A stretch of DNA of 64,000 nucleotides from Labilithrix sp. (lineage in GTDB: Bacteria > Myxococcota_A > Polyangia > Polyangiales > Polyangiaceae): positions 16,624 through 80,623 of the forward strand of contig JAHBWF010000017.1 of assembly GCA_019637105.1 (NCBI GenBank). The letters are read 5' to 3'. Position numbers and translations under genes: made by a program. Shown here in pieces: positions 26,734 through 33,222 of the stretch. Under the pieces are notes generated by a model. That model was not told where the DNA came from. It saw only the letters and a program-made list of their open reading frames with translations, and searched no databases. Each line of letters starts with the position of its first letter. The first letter of the stretch is position 1.

Positions 26734-27351
26734 GTGAGCGCCGCGCTGATCGCGTTCGCCGGCTGCGGCGGCCGGATGGAGGAGGTCACGGAGCCGAGCA
26801 CGACGACGCCGCCGTCCAACGTGCCGGACAGGGGCGTCGAGGGCGGGCCCGCCCCCGACGCGGCCGTCGCCGACGCCGATCCGCCCGACGCGTGCGTGCC
26901 CGAGCTCGGGTCGAAGGTCGTCGGCCACGCGTGCAGCCACGGGACGCACGGCCCCTTCGAGTCGGTCGTCGCGGCGGACGGCGCCGCCTCCGCCGCGCCC
27001 GCGGTGAACGTGGTTCATCGCACGTACGAGGTGGTGATGCCGAGCGCGTCCCCGCCTTGGTCGGGCGCGGTCGGCTACGCGCCGTCGCGCGACGGCCGGC
27101 ACGCGATCTTCACGGCGCCGCTCGTCGGCCTCCGGATCTTCTCGGGAGACGCGGAGGTGTCGGCGGTTCATCGACAGGACGTCTCCGACGCCGCGTGCGC
27201 CGCGCTCGACCAAGCCGTCGTCGCTCCGCTGGCGAAGGGGCAGCCCGTGCGCATCGAGCTCTCCGATTCTCCCGAGCGAGAGGTGAAGCTCTTCATCGAG
27301 CACTTGGGGACGTTCGACGGAGACGCGTGGGCGTCTTCGTGCGCGCCGTAG
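26734..27351 (+). CDS. HxCxH-domain lipoprotein 4
   Basis: This frame continues directly from the MYXO-CTERM tail, but a fresh lipoprotein signal is visible (APAIVSAALIAFAGC), so a separate gene is proposed from the GTG at 26734 (205 residues). That start gives a very short signal without basic residues, so the true start may lie a little upstream or the two products may be fused. After an acidic linker comes VVGHACSHGTHGPFESVVAA (H65, C67, H69), then VHRTYEVVMP, a Cys (SDAACAALDQ) and a closing EVKLFIEHLG. It aligns best with the HxCxH domain of the gene just upstream. It has no MYXO-CTERM of its own. Role unknown. Confidence 0.6.
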   Translation: MSAALIAFAGCGGRMEEVTEPSTTTPPSNVPDRGVEGGPAPDAAVADADPPDACVPELGSKVVGHACSHGTHGPFESVVAADGAASAAPAVNVVHRTYEVVMPSASPPWSGAVGYAPSRDGRHAIFTAPLVGLRIFSGDAEVSAVHRQDVSDAACAALDQAVVAPLAKGQPVRIELSDSPEREVKLFIEHLGTFDGDAWASSCAP

Positions 27352-27358
27352 TCGGGGG

Positions 27359-27562
27359 CGCGTCTTCGCGGCCGGATCGCGGATGCGCACGATCGAGGGG
27401 GCCTCTCCGCGGCCGGATCGTGGACGTGCGTGGTCGAGGGCGCCTCTTCTCGGCAGGACGTGGACGCGCGCGGTCGAGGGGGCCTCTCCGCGGCCGGATC
27501 GCGGACGCGCGCGGTCGAGGGGGCCTCTCCGCGGCCGGATCGCGGACGCGCGCGATCGGCCC
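27359..27562. repeat. Tandem 41-bp minisatellite, about five copies
   Basis: The landmark gcctctccgcggccggatcg recurs with a 41-bp period around 27401, 27442 (diverged), 27482 and 27523, with a partial copy at the left end. It fills the gap between the fourth HxCxH gene and the convergent Fur-family gene; no protein is predicted there. Confidence 0.85.
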
Positions 27563-27649
27563 GACGCCGATCGAGACGCGTCCGAGATCGCGTCCGCGCC
27601 GGTCGGCCCTCGAGGCCTTCGCGCGGTCCGCTCGCGAGCGCGGACCTCC

Positions 27650-28129
27650 TCAGCCGCACTTCTCGCAGCGTCCCGTGATCTGGACGTCGACGACGCCCCG
27701 AACGATGCGCGGCGGGATCCGCACGGAGTCGTGGGGGAGGCACGTGACGGTCTTGCACACGAGGCACGTGAAGTGCGGATGCGGATCGTGGCCCAGCGAG
27801 CCGCTGCGCAGCTCGAACCGCCAGGTCCCGTCGCCGCCGTTCGAGCGGTCGACGAGGCCGACCTCGGTCAGCGCCACGAGGATCCGCCAGACCGTGACCT
27901 TGTCGAGGCTCTCCCCCTCGAGTCGTTCGGCGACCTCCGCGTGACTCATCGGCCCCTTGGCGCGACCGAGCTCGCGGAGCACCGACAGGCGGCCCGAGGT
28001 CACCTTGAGCTTGGCCGCGCGGAGCTGCTCGCGCAGATCCATGTCGGCGGGCGCCGGCGCGACGCCTCGGCGAGCGCCGCCTCCGGACGAGCGGCGCGGC
28101 ACGCTCGGTTCTCGTGCGGCAGTCTTCAT
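27650..28129 (-). CDS. Second Fur-family metalloregulator
   Basis: A Fur-superfamily protein of 159 residues. The ATG at 28129 gives MKTAAREPSVPRRS; upstream codons belong to the divergent promoter region. The winged helix spans about residues 32-95 (LRAAKLKVTSGRLSVLRELG, SHAEVAERLEGESLDKVTVW as recognition helix). The C-terminal domain has HDPHPHFTCLVCKTVTCLPH and a closing ITGRCEKCG, so both CxxC zinc pairs are intact. It resembles the Fur-type gene at 20.5 kb more than the PerR-like one at 41.7 kb. A dyad cttca-gatga-tgaag (about 28137-28151) lies just upstream, and the island operator at 28260 lies between it and the divergent ArsR gene. The metal sensed is not shown; zinc is the best guess from context. 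Confidence 0.85.
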   Translation of the reverse strand: MKTAAREPSVPRRSSGGGARRGVAPAPADMDLREQLRAAKLKVTSGRLSVLRELGRAKGPMSHAEVAERLEGESLDKVTVWRILVALTEVGLVDRSNGGDGTWRFELRSGSLGHDPHPHFTCLVCKTVTCLPHDSVRIPPRIVRGVVDVQITGRCEKCG

Positions 28130-28259
28130 TCGCTTCTTCAGATGATGAAGTATCTGCCGTTCGAAGGACGCGCGCAAGCGTCGTCGCCCGGGCCGCGACG
28201 CGCGCGAGGAGCGGGGCGGCCCGGAGACGGTCGCGCAGGTGTTCAACCGTGGTGTGCAT

Positions 28260-28272
28260 GCAATTGGATTGC
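28260..28272. promoter_or_regulatory. Island operator (perfect palindrome) between divergent regulators
   Basis: GCAAT then TGG then ATTGC forms a perfect palindrome, the best copy of the shared motif. It lies between the minus-strand Fur gene and the plus-strand ArsR gene, 64 bp before the GTG chosen for the latter, so it could control either or both. Confidence 0.6.
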
Positions 28273-28336
28273 GTTGTTTCGCGGCCTGGCGCACTCTGCG
28301 CGCTGCGGATCGAGCCGCCGCACCACCCGCACGAGA

Positions 28337-28723
28337 GTGTCCGTGATCCCGCGCGAGCGACTCCCACGCCCCCAATGCTCCATCCACGAGCACGCGCGCC
28401 GCGTCGCGCGCGAGGGCATGGTCCGATCGCGGGCGCGGAGCGTTCGGAGCGTCGCGCGCATCTTCGTCGCCGCCGGGGACGCTCACCGCCTACGGCTCCT
28501 GGTGTTGCTCCTGCAGAGCCCCATGTCCATCGGGGAGCTCGCCAGAGCGACAGGACGCACCGTGTCGCTCGTGGCGCAACAGATGCGCGTCCTCCGCGAC
28601 GCCAGGCTCGTGAAGGGGACCCGCGAAGGCAGGCAGATCGTCTACGCGATCCTCGACCGACGGACGCATCGCCTCCTGGACACGTGTCTCTGGCACGCTA
28701 TCCAGAGCGGGAGCGCGCGGTGA
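28337..28723 (+). CDS. ArsR/SmtB-family metal-responsive repressor
   Basis: A winged-helix regulator of about 128 residues. The GTG at 28337 is preferred because it includes PQCSIHEHARRVA, a Cys/His-rich N-terminus like that of zinc sensors of the SmtB/ZiaR group; the internal ATG at 28418 would remove it. The core reads VARIFVAAGDAHRLRLLVLL, then MSIGELARATGRTVSLVAQQ and MRVLRDARLVKGTREGRQIV, the normal helix-turn-helix and wing. The last helix (DRRTHRLLDTCLWHA) carries Asp, His, Cys and His in positions resembling the alpha-5 zinc site. In SmtB-type proteins metal binding releases DNA, which complements Fur/Zur repression. The zinc assignment is inference. Confidence 0.75.
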   Translation: MSVIPRERLPRPQCSIHEHARRVAREGMVRSRARSVRSVARIFVAAGDAHRLRLLVLLLQSPMSIGELARATGRTVSLVAQQMRVLRDARLVKGTREGRQIVYAILDRRTHRLLDTCLWHAIQSGSAR

Positions 28724-28726
28724 CGG

Positions 28727-29011
28727 TCACTGCGTGCAAGCCGCGACGCACTCGTCCTTCTTCGCCGCGCACTCCTCTTCGGTGCGGCCCTCGCCGTGGG
28801 CGAAGTCGTCACACTCCTTCGCCTTGGCGTTCGACTGCATGACCCTCACGCAGTCTTCATGGAACGCCTCGCACGAGGGCGGGATGCTCTCCTCGTGCCC
28901 GTGCTCGTCCTCACCCTCGTGTTCGTGATCGTGATCGTCCGAGCAGGCGTAGAGCGGTCCGCCGAGGAGACCGAGAACGAGCAAACCGACCGAGAGAGAA
29001 CGAGCTTTCAC
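28727..29011 (-). CDS. His- and Cys-rich small lipoprotein, putative metal binder
   Basis: A lipoprotein of 94 residues. The GTG at 29011 follows GGAGG at close spacing and gives the signal LSVGLLVLGLLGGPLYAC (lipobox Cys about 23). Immediately after the Cys comes DDHDHEHEGEDEHGHEE, a run of His alternating with acidic residues, the classic metal-collecting linker. The C-terminal half has six Cys (SCEAFHEDC, ECDDFAH, ECAAKKDECVAAC) in a C-x6-C-like helical pattern. It ends 3 bp from the convergent ArsR gene, and an island operator lies 60 bp upstream of its start. Zinc or copper chelation at the cell surface is the likely role, not shown. Confidence 0.7.
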   Translation of the reverse strand: MKARSLSVGLLVLGLLGGPLYACSDDHDHEHEGEDEHGHEESIPPSCEAFHEDCVRVMQSNAKAKECDDFAHGEGRTEEECAAKKDECVAACTQ

Positions 29012-29071
29012 GAGACCTCCTTCGAGCCCGCGCTGCGAGCTCACGACGGCGTGTACCACGGGGCTCCAGTT

Positions 29072-29092
29072 AAACGCAACTTAATTGCGTTT
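29072..29092. promoter_or_regulatory. Island operator, perfect 8-bp arms
   Basis: The arm aaacgcaa (29072-29079) and its exact complement ttgcgttt (29085-29092) flank 5 bp; the 13-mer core is GCAACTTAATTGC (29076-29088). It lies upstream of the His/Cys-rich lipoprotein gene on the minus strand and is the longest perfect version of the shared motif. Confidence 0.65.
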
Positions 29093-29113
29093 GTGATCGA
29101 TGCGCGTCGCGCC

Positions 29114-30037
29114 TCAGAGGCGCGAGATGGTGCAGAGCCCGAGGCCGTTCAAGTGGGCCTGGCCGGCGGACGTGGCGAGCATGAACGCCTGGAGGTTCTG
29201 CTCGGGGAGCGGGACGCTCCCCGGGTTGTAGAGGATCCGCTGGCCGTCCTCGTCCACCAGAGGGCCGCCGTCCGCCGCGCGCAGATCCGCGAGGGGCTGC
29301 GTGGCGAGCGCGTCGAAGGTGACCCGAGAATCGCCGTCCGCGACCGCGGCGATGGCCTCGAACCTCAGGTTGGCGACCTCCGTTCCGAGCGTGTCCCAGA
29401 ACAGGTGATCGAGGTGGAACGTGATCTCGACGTCGGCGGTCGCGTTGCTGCGGACGACGACGCCTTCCGTGTTGTCGAGGCCGTTCGTGCAGTTCGTGGC
29501 GCGGGTCGGGTTCCCGAGGCCCCACGCGAACGAGACGGAGCGCCCGTCCTTCTCCGCGGTCCCCTCGAGCCAGTAGTTGAAGCCGCCCTGCTGCATCCGG
29601 ACGAGGTCCTCCGCGGCGACCTGGCCGACGGTCTTCGCCGTGGGCGACGGCGGCACGACGCGGAAGCCGAACCGCTCCCAGCGACGGGCCTCCAGGCCGT
29701 CCTGCAGGAGGATGGTCGGATCGTCGAGGTGCAGATCCGTGACGAAGACGTCCGTCGAAGCGAACGCGTCGACGTCGTCGGCGCTCGCGAGGCGCAGCTC
29801 CCCGACGCTGACGAGGTACTTCGAGAACCGCACCGTCCAGCCGTCGGCGAAGCGGATCTCGGCGCCGTTCTTGACGTACGGATAGCCGGTCTTGGCCGCG
29901 CCCTCGCCGCTGACGCGTATCGCGACGGCCCCGCGTCCGGCGTCGCTCGCCGCGCACCCGCCCTGCGCGGCGAAGGCGACGCACGTCGCCGTCAAGACGG
30001 CCAGCGCGCGCGGGCGGAGCGTGTTCTCGGGGTGCAT
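29114..30037 (-). CDS. Periplasmic/surface lipoprotein of the metal island
   Basis: A lipoprotein of 307 residues. The ATG at 30037 has AAAGGTAGG upstream and yields the signal LAVLTATCVAFAAQGGC (Cys about 28). The mature part begins VAIRVSGEGAAKTGYPY, then FADGWTVRFSKYLVSVGELR, VFVTDLHLDD and later VEITFHLDHLFWDT. The layout of a strand-rich domain beginning with F-x-D-G-W and describing 'sites' between strands recalls the MbnP group of periplasmic metal-associated proteins, but the match is not close enough for a name. It lies downstream of the TonB receptor and a second lipoprotein with its own operator in the 62-bp gap. A role in handing metal to the receptor is inference. Confidence 0.65.
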   Translation of the reverse strand: MHPENTLRPRALAVLTATCVAFAAQGGCAASDAGRGAVAIRVSGEGAAKTGYPYVKNGAEIRFADGWTVRFSKYLVSVGELRLASADDVDAFASTDVFVTDLHLDDPTILLQDGLEARRWERFGFRVVPPSPTAKTVGQVAAEDLVRMQQGGFNYWLEGTAEKDGRSVSFAWGLGNPTRATNCTNGLDNTEGVVVRSNATADVEITFHLDHLFWDTLGTEVANLRFEAIAAVADGDSRVTFDALATQPLADLRAADGGPLVDEDGQRILYNPGSVPLPEQNLQAFMLATSAGQAHLNGLGLCTISRL

Positions 30038-30070
30038 CGAGCCTACCTTTGCCGCCGTATTGTGTCTGAT

Positions 30071-30083
30071 GCAAGTGAATTGC
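30071..30083. promoter_or_regulatory. Island operator (GCAAGTGAATTGC)
   Basis: This copy of GCAAnnnnATTGC lies in the 62-bp gap upstream of the lipoprotein gene at 29114-30037 (minus strand), so that gene may have its own metal-regulated promoter besides readthrough from the receptor operon. Confidence 0.6.
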
Positions 30084-30099
30084 GAATGTAGGGTGCCGA

Positions 30100-30879
30100 T
30101 CAGGGGGCGTTCTCGACCTTGAAGGCGCCGGCGCTCTGGACGCCGAGCTCCCAGGAGAGGCTCGCCTGGCTCCCGGGCGCGATGAGCGCGGCGCCCTTCG
30201 TCGGGTCCACGATGAGCTCGTCGAACTTCGTCTGGTCGAACCACGGCCGCGGGTCCACGGTGACGAGGAGCCGGCGCTGGTCGTCGATCACGACGTCGGC
30301 CGAGATCTGAATGCGGCGTTTGGTCCCCACCGCCTCGATGTCGAGCCCGCCCTCGAAGCGTACGGCCTCGGCCCCCCGCGCGGCGACGCCGACGACGTAC
30401 GCCTGATGACCGCGGAGGCACGTCGTCGCTCCGAGCGCCGAGGCGCGCGGCGGATGGAGGCCGATGGTGACGGACCTGGCCTCTCCCGCGATCCCCTCGC
30501 GCGCGCCGAGGTCGACGCGCTCTCCGGACGTCAGGTCGAGGGCGAGCTGCTCGAGCCACTCGCCGCGGACTTCGCCGCCGTTGAAGTGGTCGACGCCCGG
30601 GTGGGCGTGGGCGGAGGGGAGGAGCCAGTCGTAGGCGCGGCGCACCGAGGCCGAGAGCCCGGCCTCGGCGTAGAGGTAGATGGGGCCGACGGAGACGCAC
30701 GCCTCCTCCAGCGTCACGTCCCAGCCGAGGGCGGTGCGGAAGGCGCGCGGCGCGGGCGCCGGCTCGACGGAGAGATCGAACATGGCGCGTCGTCCGCCCG
30801 TCCCTGGCTCGCACGCCCACGCTGCGAGGAGGGCCACGGAGGCGGTGAGCGCGCCGAGCGCGCGACGGCGTCGAGTCAT
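30100..30879 (-). CDS. Receptor-coupled lipoprotein with HxHPG motif
   Basis: An exported protein of 259 residues whose ATG overlaps the TonB receptor stop in an ATGA junction, so the two are translationally coupled. The signal is basic then hydrophobic (MTRRRRALGALTASVALLAA) with a Cys at about residue 23. The mature domain has FDLSVEPAPAPRAFRTALGW, a segment ACVSVGPIYLYAE and the striking LLPSAHAHPGVDHFNGGEV, rich in His and likely to bind metal. It ends with a strand-rich half (VVIDDQRRLLVTVDPRPW). Lipoproteins coupled to TonB receptors usually capture the ligand before import. I do not recognise a named family. Confidence 0.65.
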   Translation of the reverse strand: MTRRRRALGALTASVALLAAWACEPGTGGRRAMFDLSVEPAPAPRAFRTALGWDVTLEEACVSVGPIYLYAEAGLSASVRRAYDWLLPSAHAHPGVDHFNGGEVRGEWLEQLALDLTSGERVDLGAREGIAGEARSVTIGLHPPRASALGATTCLRGHQAYVVGVAARGAEAVRFEGGLDIEAVGTKRRIQISADVVIDDQRRLLVTVDPRPWFDQTKFDELIVDPTKGAALIAPGSQASLSWELGVQSAGAFKVENAP

Positions 30880-33161
30880 AAGCGGTCCTCCTCCTCTTCC
30901 TTCGCGTCGAAATAGAACGTGCACGTCGCCATGAGCGTCTGCGGCGGTCCGGCCGCGAAGTGCTGCTGGCTCACGAGGGAGGGAAACGCCGAGGGGCCGC
31001 GGAAGTTCGACGCGTAGTTGTAGACCGCGAGCTTGTTGCGTCGATCGAAGAGGTTGGCGGCCTCGAGGCCGAGCTCGACCATCCGGTAACGAAGTCGGAC
31101 GGCGGCGTCGAACGTGCCGTACGCGGGGCCGAGCTGCCCGAACGGCAGCGGTCTCGGCGCCACGTACGTGAAGCCGCTCGCGACGTTGTAGCGGAAGGTC
31201 TCGCCGAACGCGCGAAACGAGCGCCGGAGCGACGCGTCGACGCGCGCGACCCACCGCGGGACGTAGGGGAGTCGAGGCCCGGCGGTGAGGTCGAGCTCGG
31301 AGGCGCCCGGAGGGGGCAGGTACGCCTCCGCGTAGGTGATGCTCGTCTGCGTGTCGAGCCCGAAGGGCGTCGTGACGCGCGCGGCCCCGAGGGCGCCGAA
31401 GCGGTTCGACGCGCCGATCGGAGTGTTGCGGCCGGCCGTTTCGTCGAAGACGAGGTCGCGTTCGACGCGCGTGTGGAAGGCGACGGTCCTCGCGTCGAGG
31501 GCGAAGTACCCGCTCTCCACGACGTTGCTCACGAGGCCGCTCTCCACGGCGCGCACGCGCGCGAAGGGAGCGAACTCTCCTTGCGACAGGGCCTGCGCGT
31601 CGCTCGAACGGGTCCCGACGCCGAGGCTCGTGATCCAGCGGAGCCGCCGGTGGACGGTCACGTCGGCGGAGAGCTTGGGCGCAGCGGCGACGCCGAACGC
31701 TTCGACGGCCTCCGACGTGAGGCGGTCGCCCGATCGGTCGACGGCCGGACGGTTCCGATCGACGACGGAGAAGGCGAACGTATCGAGCCGCAGGCCCCCC
31801 CGGAGGGTGAGCCTCGGGAGCGCCACGAAGCGGCCCGCCGCGTAGAAGGCGACGTTGGTGATCCGGAGGTGGTTGTCGAGGTCGACGCGGTAAGGGACGC
31901 CGTCGGCGAACCGCAGCCTCCTCGCCGCCGAGTCGGCGTCGTCGAAGCGCGCGTAGTAGCCGACCTCGACCTCGTGACGACGTCCGAGCGCGTCGACGCG
32001 TCGGGCGTAGGCGCCGCGTCCGCCCACCGTCGTCGCGCCGTAGGACTGCTCGAGCCCGTCCCCGCGCTGCGGCTCTCCCAGGGGGCTCACGTCGCCGACG
32101 AACCCCGTCAGGTTCTGCCGCACGCGGAGCTGCCGGACCGTCGCGAAGACCTGCTGCTCGATCCGATCGGAGGGGCCGCGCTTCTCGAGCCGGAGAGAGA
32201 GGCCGTGGCGCGCGACGCCGCCGCCCTGGTTCCGATCGTAGAGGCAGAAGAACTGGTCCTCCTCCGCGGCCGGGCAGAGGGAGAGGCGCCGCGCCGCGTA
32301 GTCGTCCTGCCGGATCACCCCCGCCGTGTCGAAGCGCCCCGCGTACGACGTCGCGAGGAGCGTCGCGGTGACCCCCTGCCCGAGGGAGCGCTCGTACTGG
32401 GCCATCGCGCGGGTCGACGCGTGGGCTCGGTTCGTGCCGAAGCCTTCTCCCTGGACGAAGTCGACGCCGGCGAACGTGCGCCGGGACGTCCCGGCGGGCC
32501 CCCAGAGCGCGACGAGGCGGCGGGTGTCGAACGAACCGTAGGCGCCCCGCGCCGTCACGCCGCGGTGCTCGAGCCCGAGCCGGTAGTCGACGCTGCCCGC
32601 GACGGCGAAGTCGCCCTGACGAGGATCGAAGGGGCCCTCGACGACGCGGAGCCGATCGACGAGCTCGGGGATGATGAAGTGGGTGTCCGCGTAGCCGTGC
32701 GCGTGGGCGTTCGAGGGCTCGTTGATCGGGGCGCCCTCGAGCCGCATCTCGATGTCCTGGCCCTCTCCGGCGTCGAAGCCGCGGAGGAAGATGGTCGACG
32801 CGTGGCCTTCCCCGGACGGGTTGGAGAGGAAGAGGCCGGGGGCGAGCGTGAGGAGCTGCTCGGCGTTGCGCCGCGGCACGTCGCCGAGCTGACCGATCCG
32901 GATGTCCATGTCGCTCGCCGCCGTCGGCTCGACCCGCTTGCTCCCGACGACCTTCACCTCGCCGGGCGACGCCTCGGCGGCGGGAGCCGACGCCGACCCT
33001 GCCGGCGCCGAGCTCACCGGCCCGGCGCCAGCCTGTCCAGATGCAGGTCGATTGCTCTGAGCGCGCGCGGGCGCGGCCCGGAGGACGACGCAGGCGACCG
33101 CGGCGAAGAGCGCGATCGCCCGCACGAACGTCGGCGGGCGCGGCGGGCTCGGCGGGGCCAT
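30876..33161 (-). CDS. TonB-dependent outer membrane receptor
   Basis: A receptor of 761 residues. It has a signal peptide (IALFAAVACVVLRAAPARAQ), an Ala/Pro/Ser linker and a plug domain at about residues 65-190 (VVGSKRVEPTAASDMDIRIG, RRNAEQLLTLAPGLFLSNPS and the loop NEPSNAHAHGYADTHFIIPE with three His). The C-terminal beta-barrel runs to the end, finishing in aromatic strand residues (MATCTFYFDAKEEEEDRL) though followed by an acidic tail, which is unusual because the last residue is normally aromatic. Two Cys in a loop (LCPAAEEDQFFCLY) may form a disulphide. An island operator lies in the 61-bp divergent gap to the AztD-like gene. Metal or metallophore uptake is likely from the plug His cluster and neighbours, not shown. 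Confidence 0.88.
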   Translation of the reverse strand: MAPPSPPRPPTFVRAIALFAAVACVVLRAAPARAQSNRPASGQAGAGPVSSAPAGSASAPAAEASPGEVKVVGSKRVEPTAASDMDIRIGQLGDVPRRNAEQLLTLAPGLFLSNPSGEGHASTIFLRGFDAGEGQDIEMRLEGAPINEPSNAHAHGYADTHFIIPELVDRLRVVEGPFDPRQGDFAVAGSVDYRLGLEHRGVTARGAYGSFDTRRLVALWGPAGTSRRTFAGVDFVQGEGFGTNRAHASTRAMAQYERSLGQGVTATLLATSYAGRFDTAGVIRQDDYAARRLSLCPAAEEDQFFCLYDRNQGGGVARHGLSLRLEKRGPSDRIEQQVFATVRQLRVRQNLTGFVGDVSPLGEPQRGDGLEQSYGATTVGGRGAYARRVDALGRRHEVEVGYYARFDDADSAARRLRFADGVPYRVDLDNHLRITNVAFYAAGRFVALPRLTLRGGLRLDTFAFSVVDRNRPAVDRSGDRLTSEAVEAFGVAAAPKLSADVTVHRRLRWITSLGVGTRSSDAQALSQGEFAPFARVRAVESGLVSNVVESGYFALDARTVAFHTRVERDLVFDETAGRNTPIGASNRFGALGAARVTTPFGLDTQTSITYAEAYLPPPGASELDLTAGPRLPYVPRWVARVDASLRRSFRAFGETFRYNVASGFTYVAPRPLPFGQLGPAYGTFDAAVRLRYRMVELGLEAANLFDRRNKLAVYNYASNFRGPSAFPSLVSQQHFAAGPPQTLMATCTFYFDAKEEEEDRL

Positions 33162-33184
33162 GGGTCGAGAGTGTACTCGTTACC

Positions 33185-33197
33185 GTATTGCATTTGC
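33185..33197. promoter_or_regulatory. Island operator between divergent receptor and AztD-like genes
   Basis: The site reads GTATTGCATTTGC on the plus strand, which is GCAAATGCAATAC on the other strand, a weaker match to GCAAnnnnATTGC (two mismatches in one arm). It sits in the 61-bp gap between the divergent start codons and could control both genes. Confidence 0.5.
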
Positions 33198-33222
33198 GAC
33201 CATCTTGTCGTAAAGCCTCACC

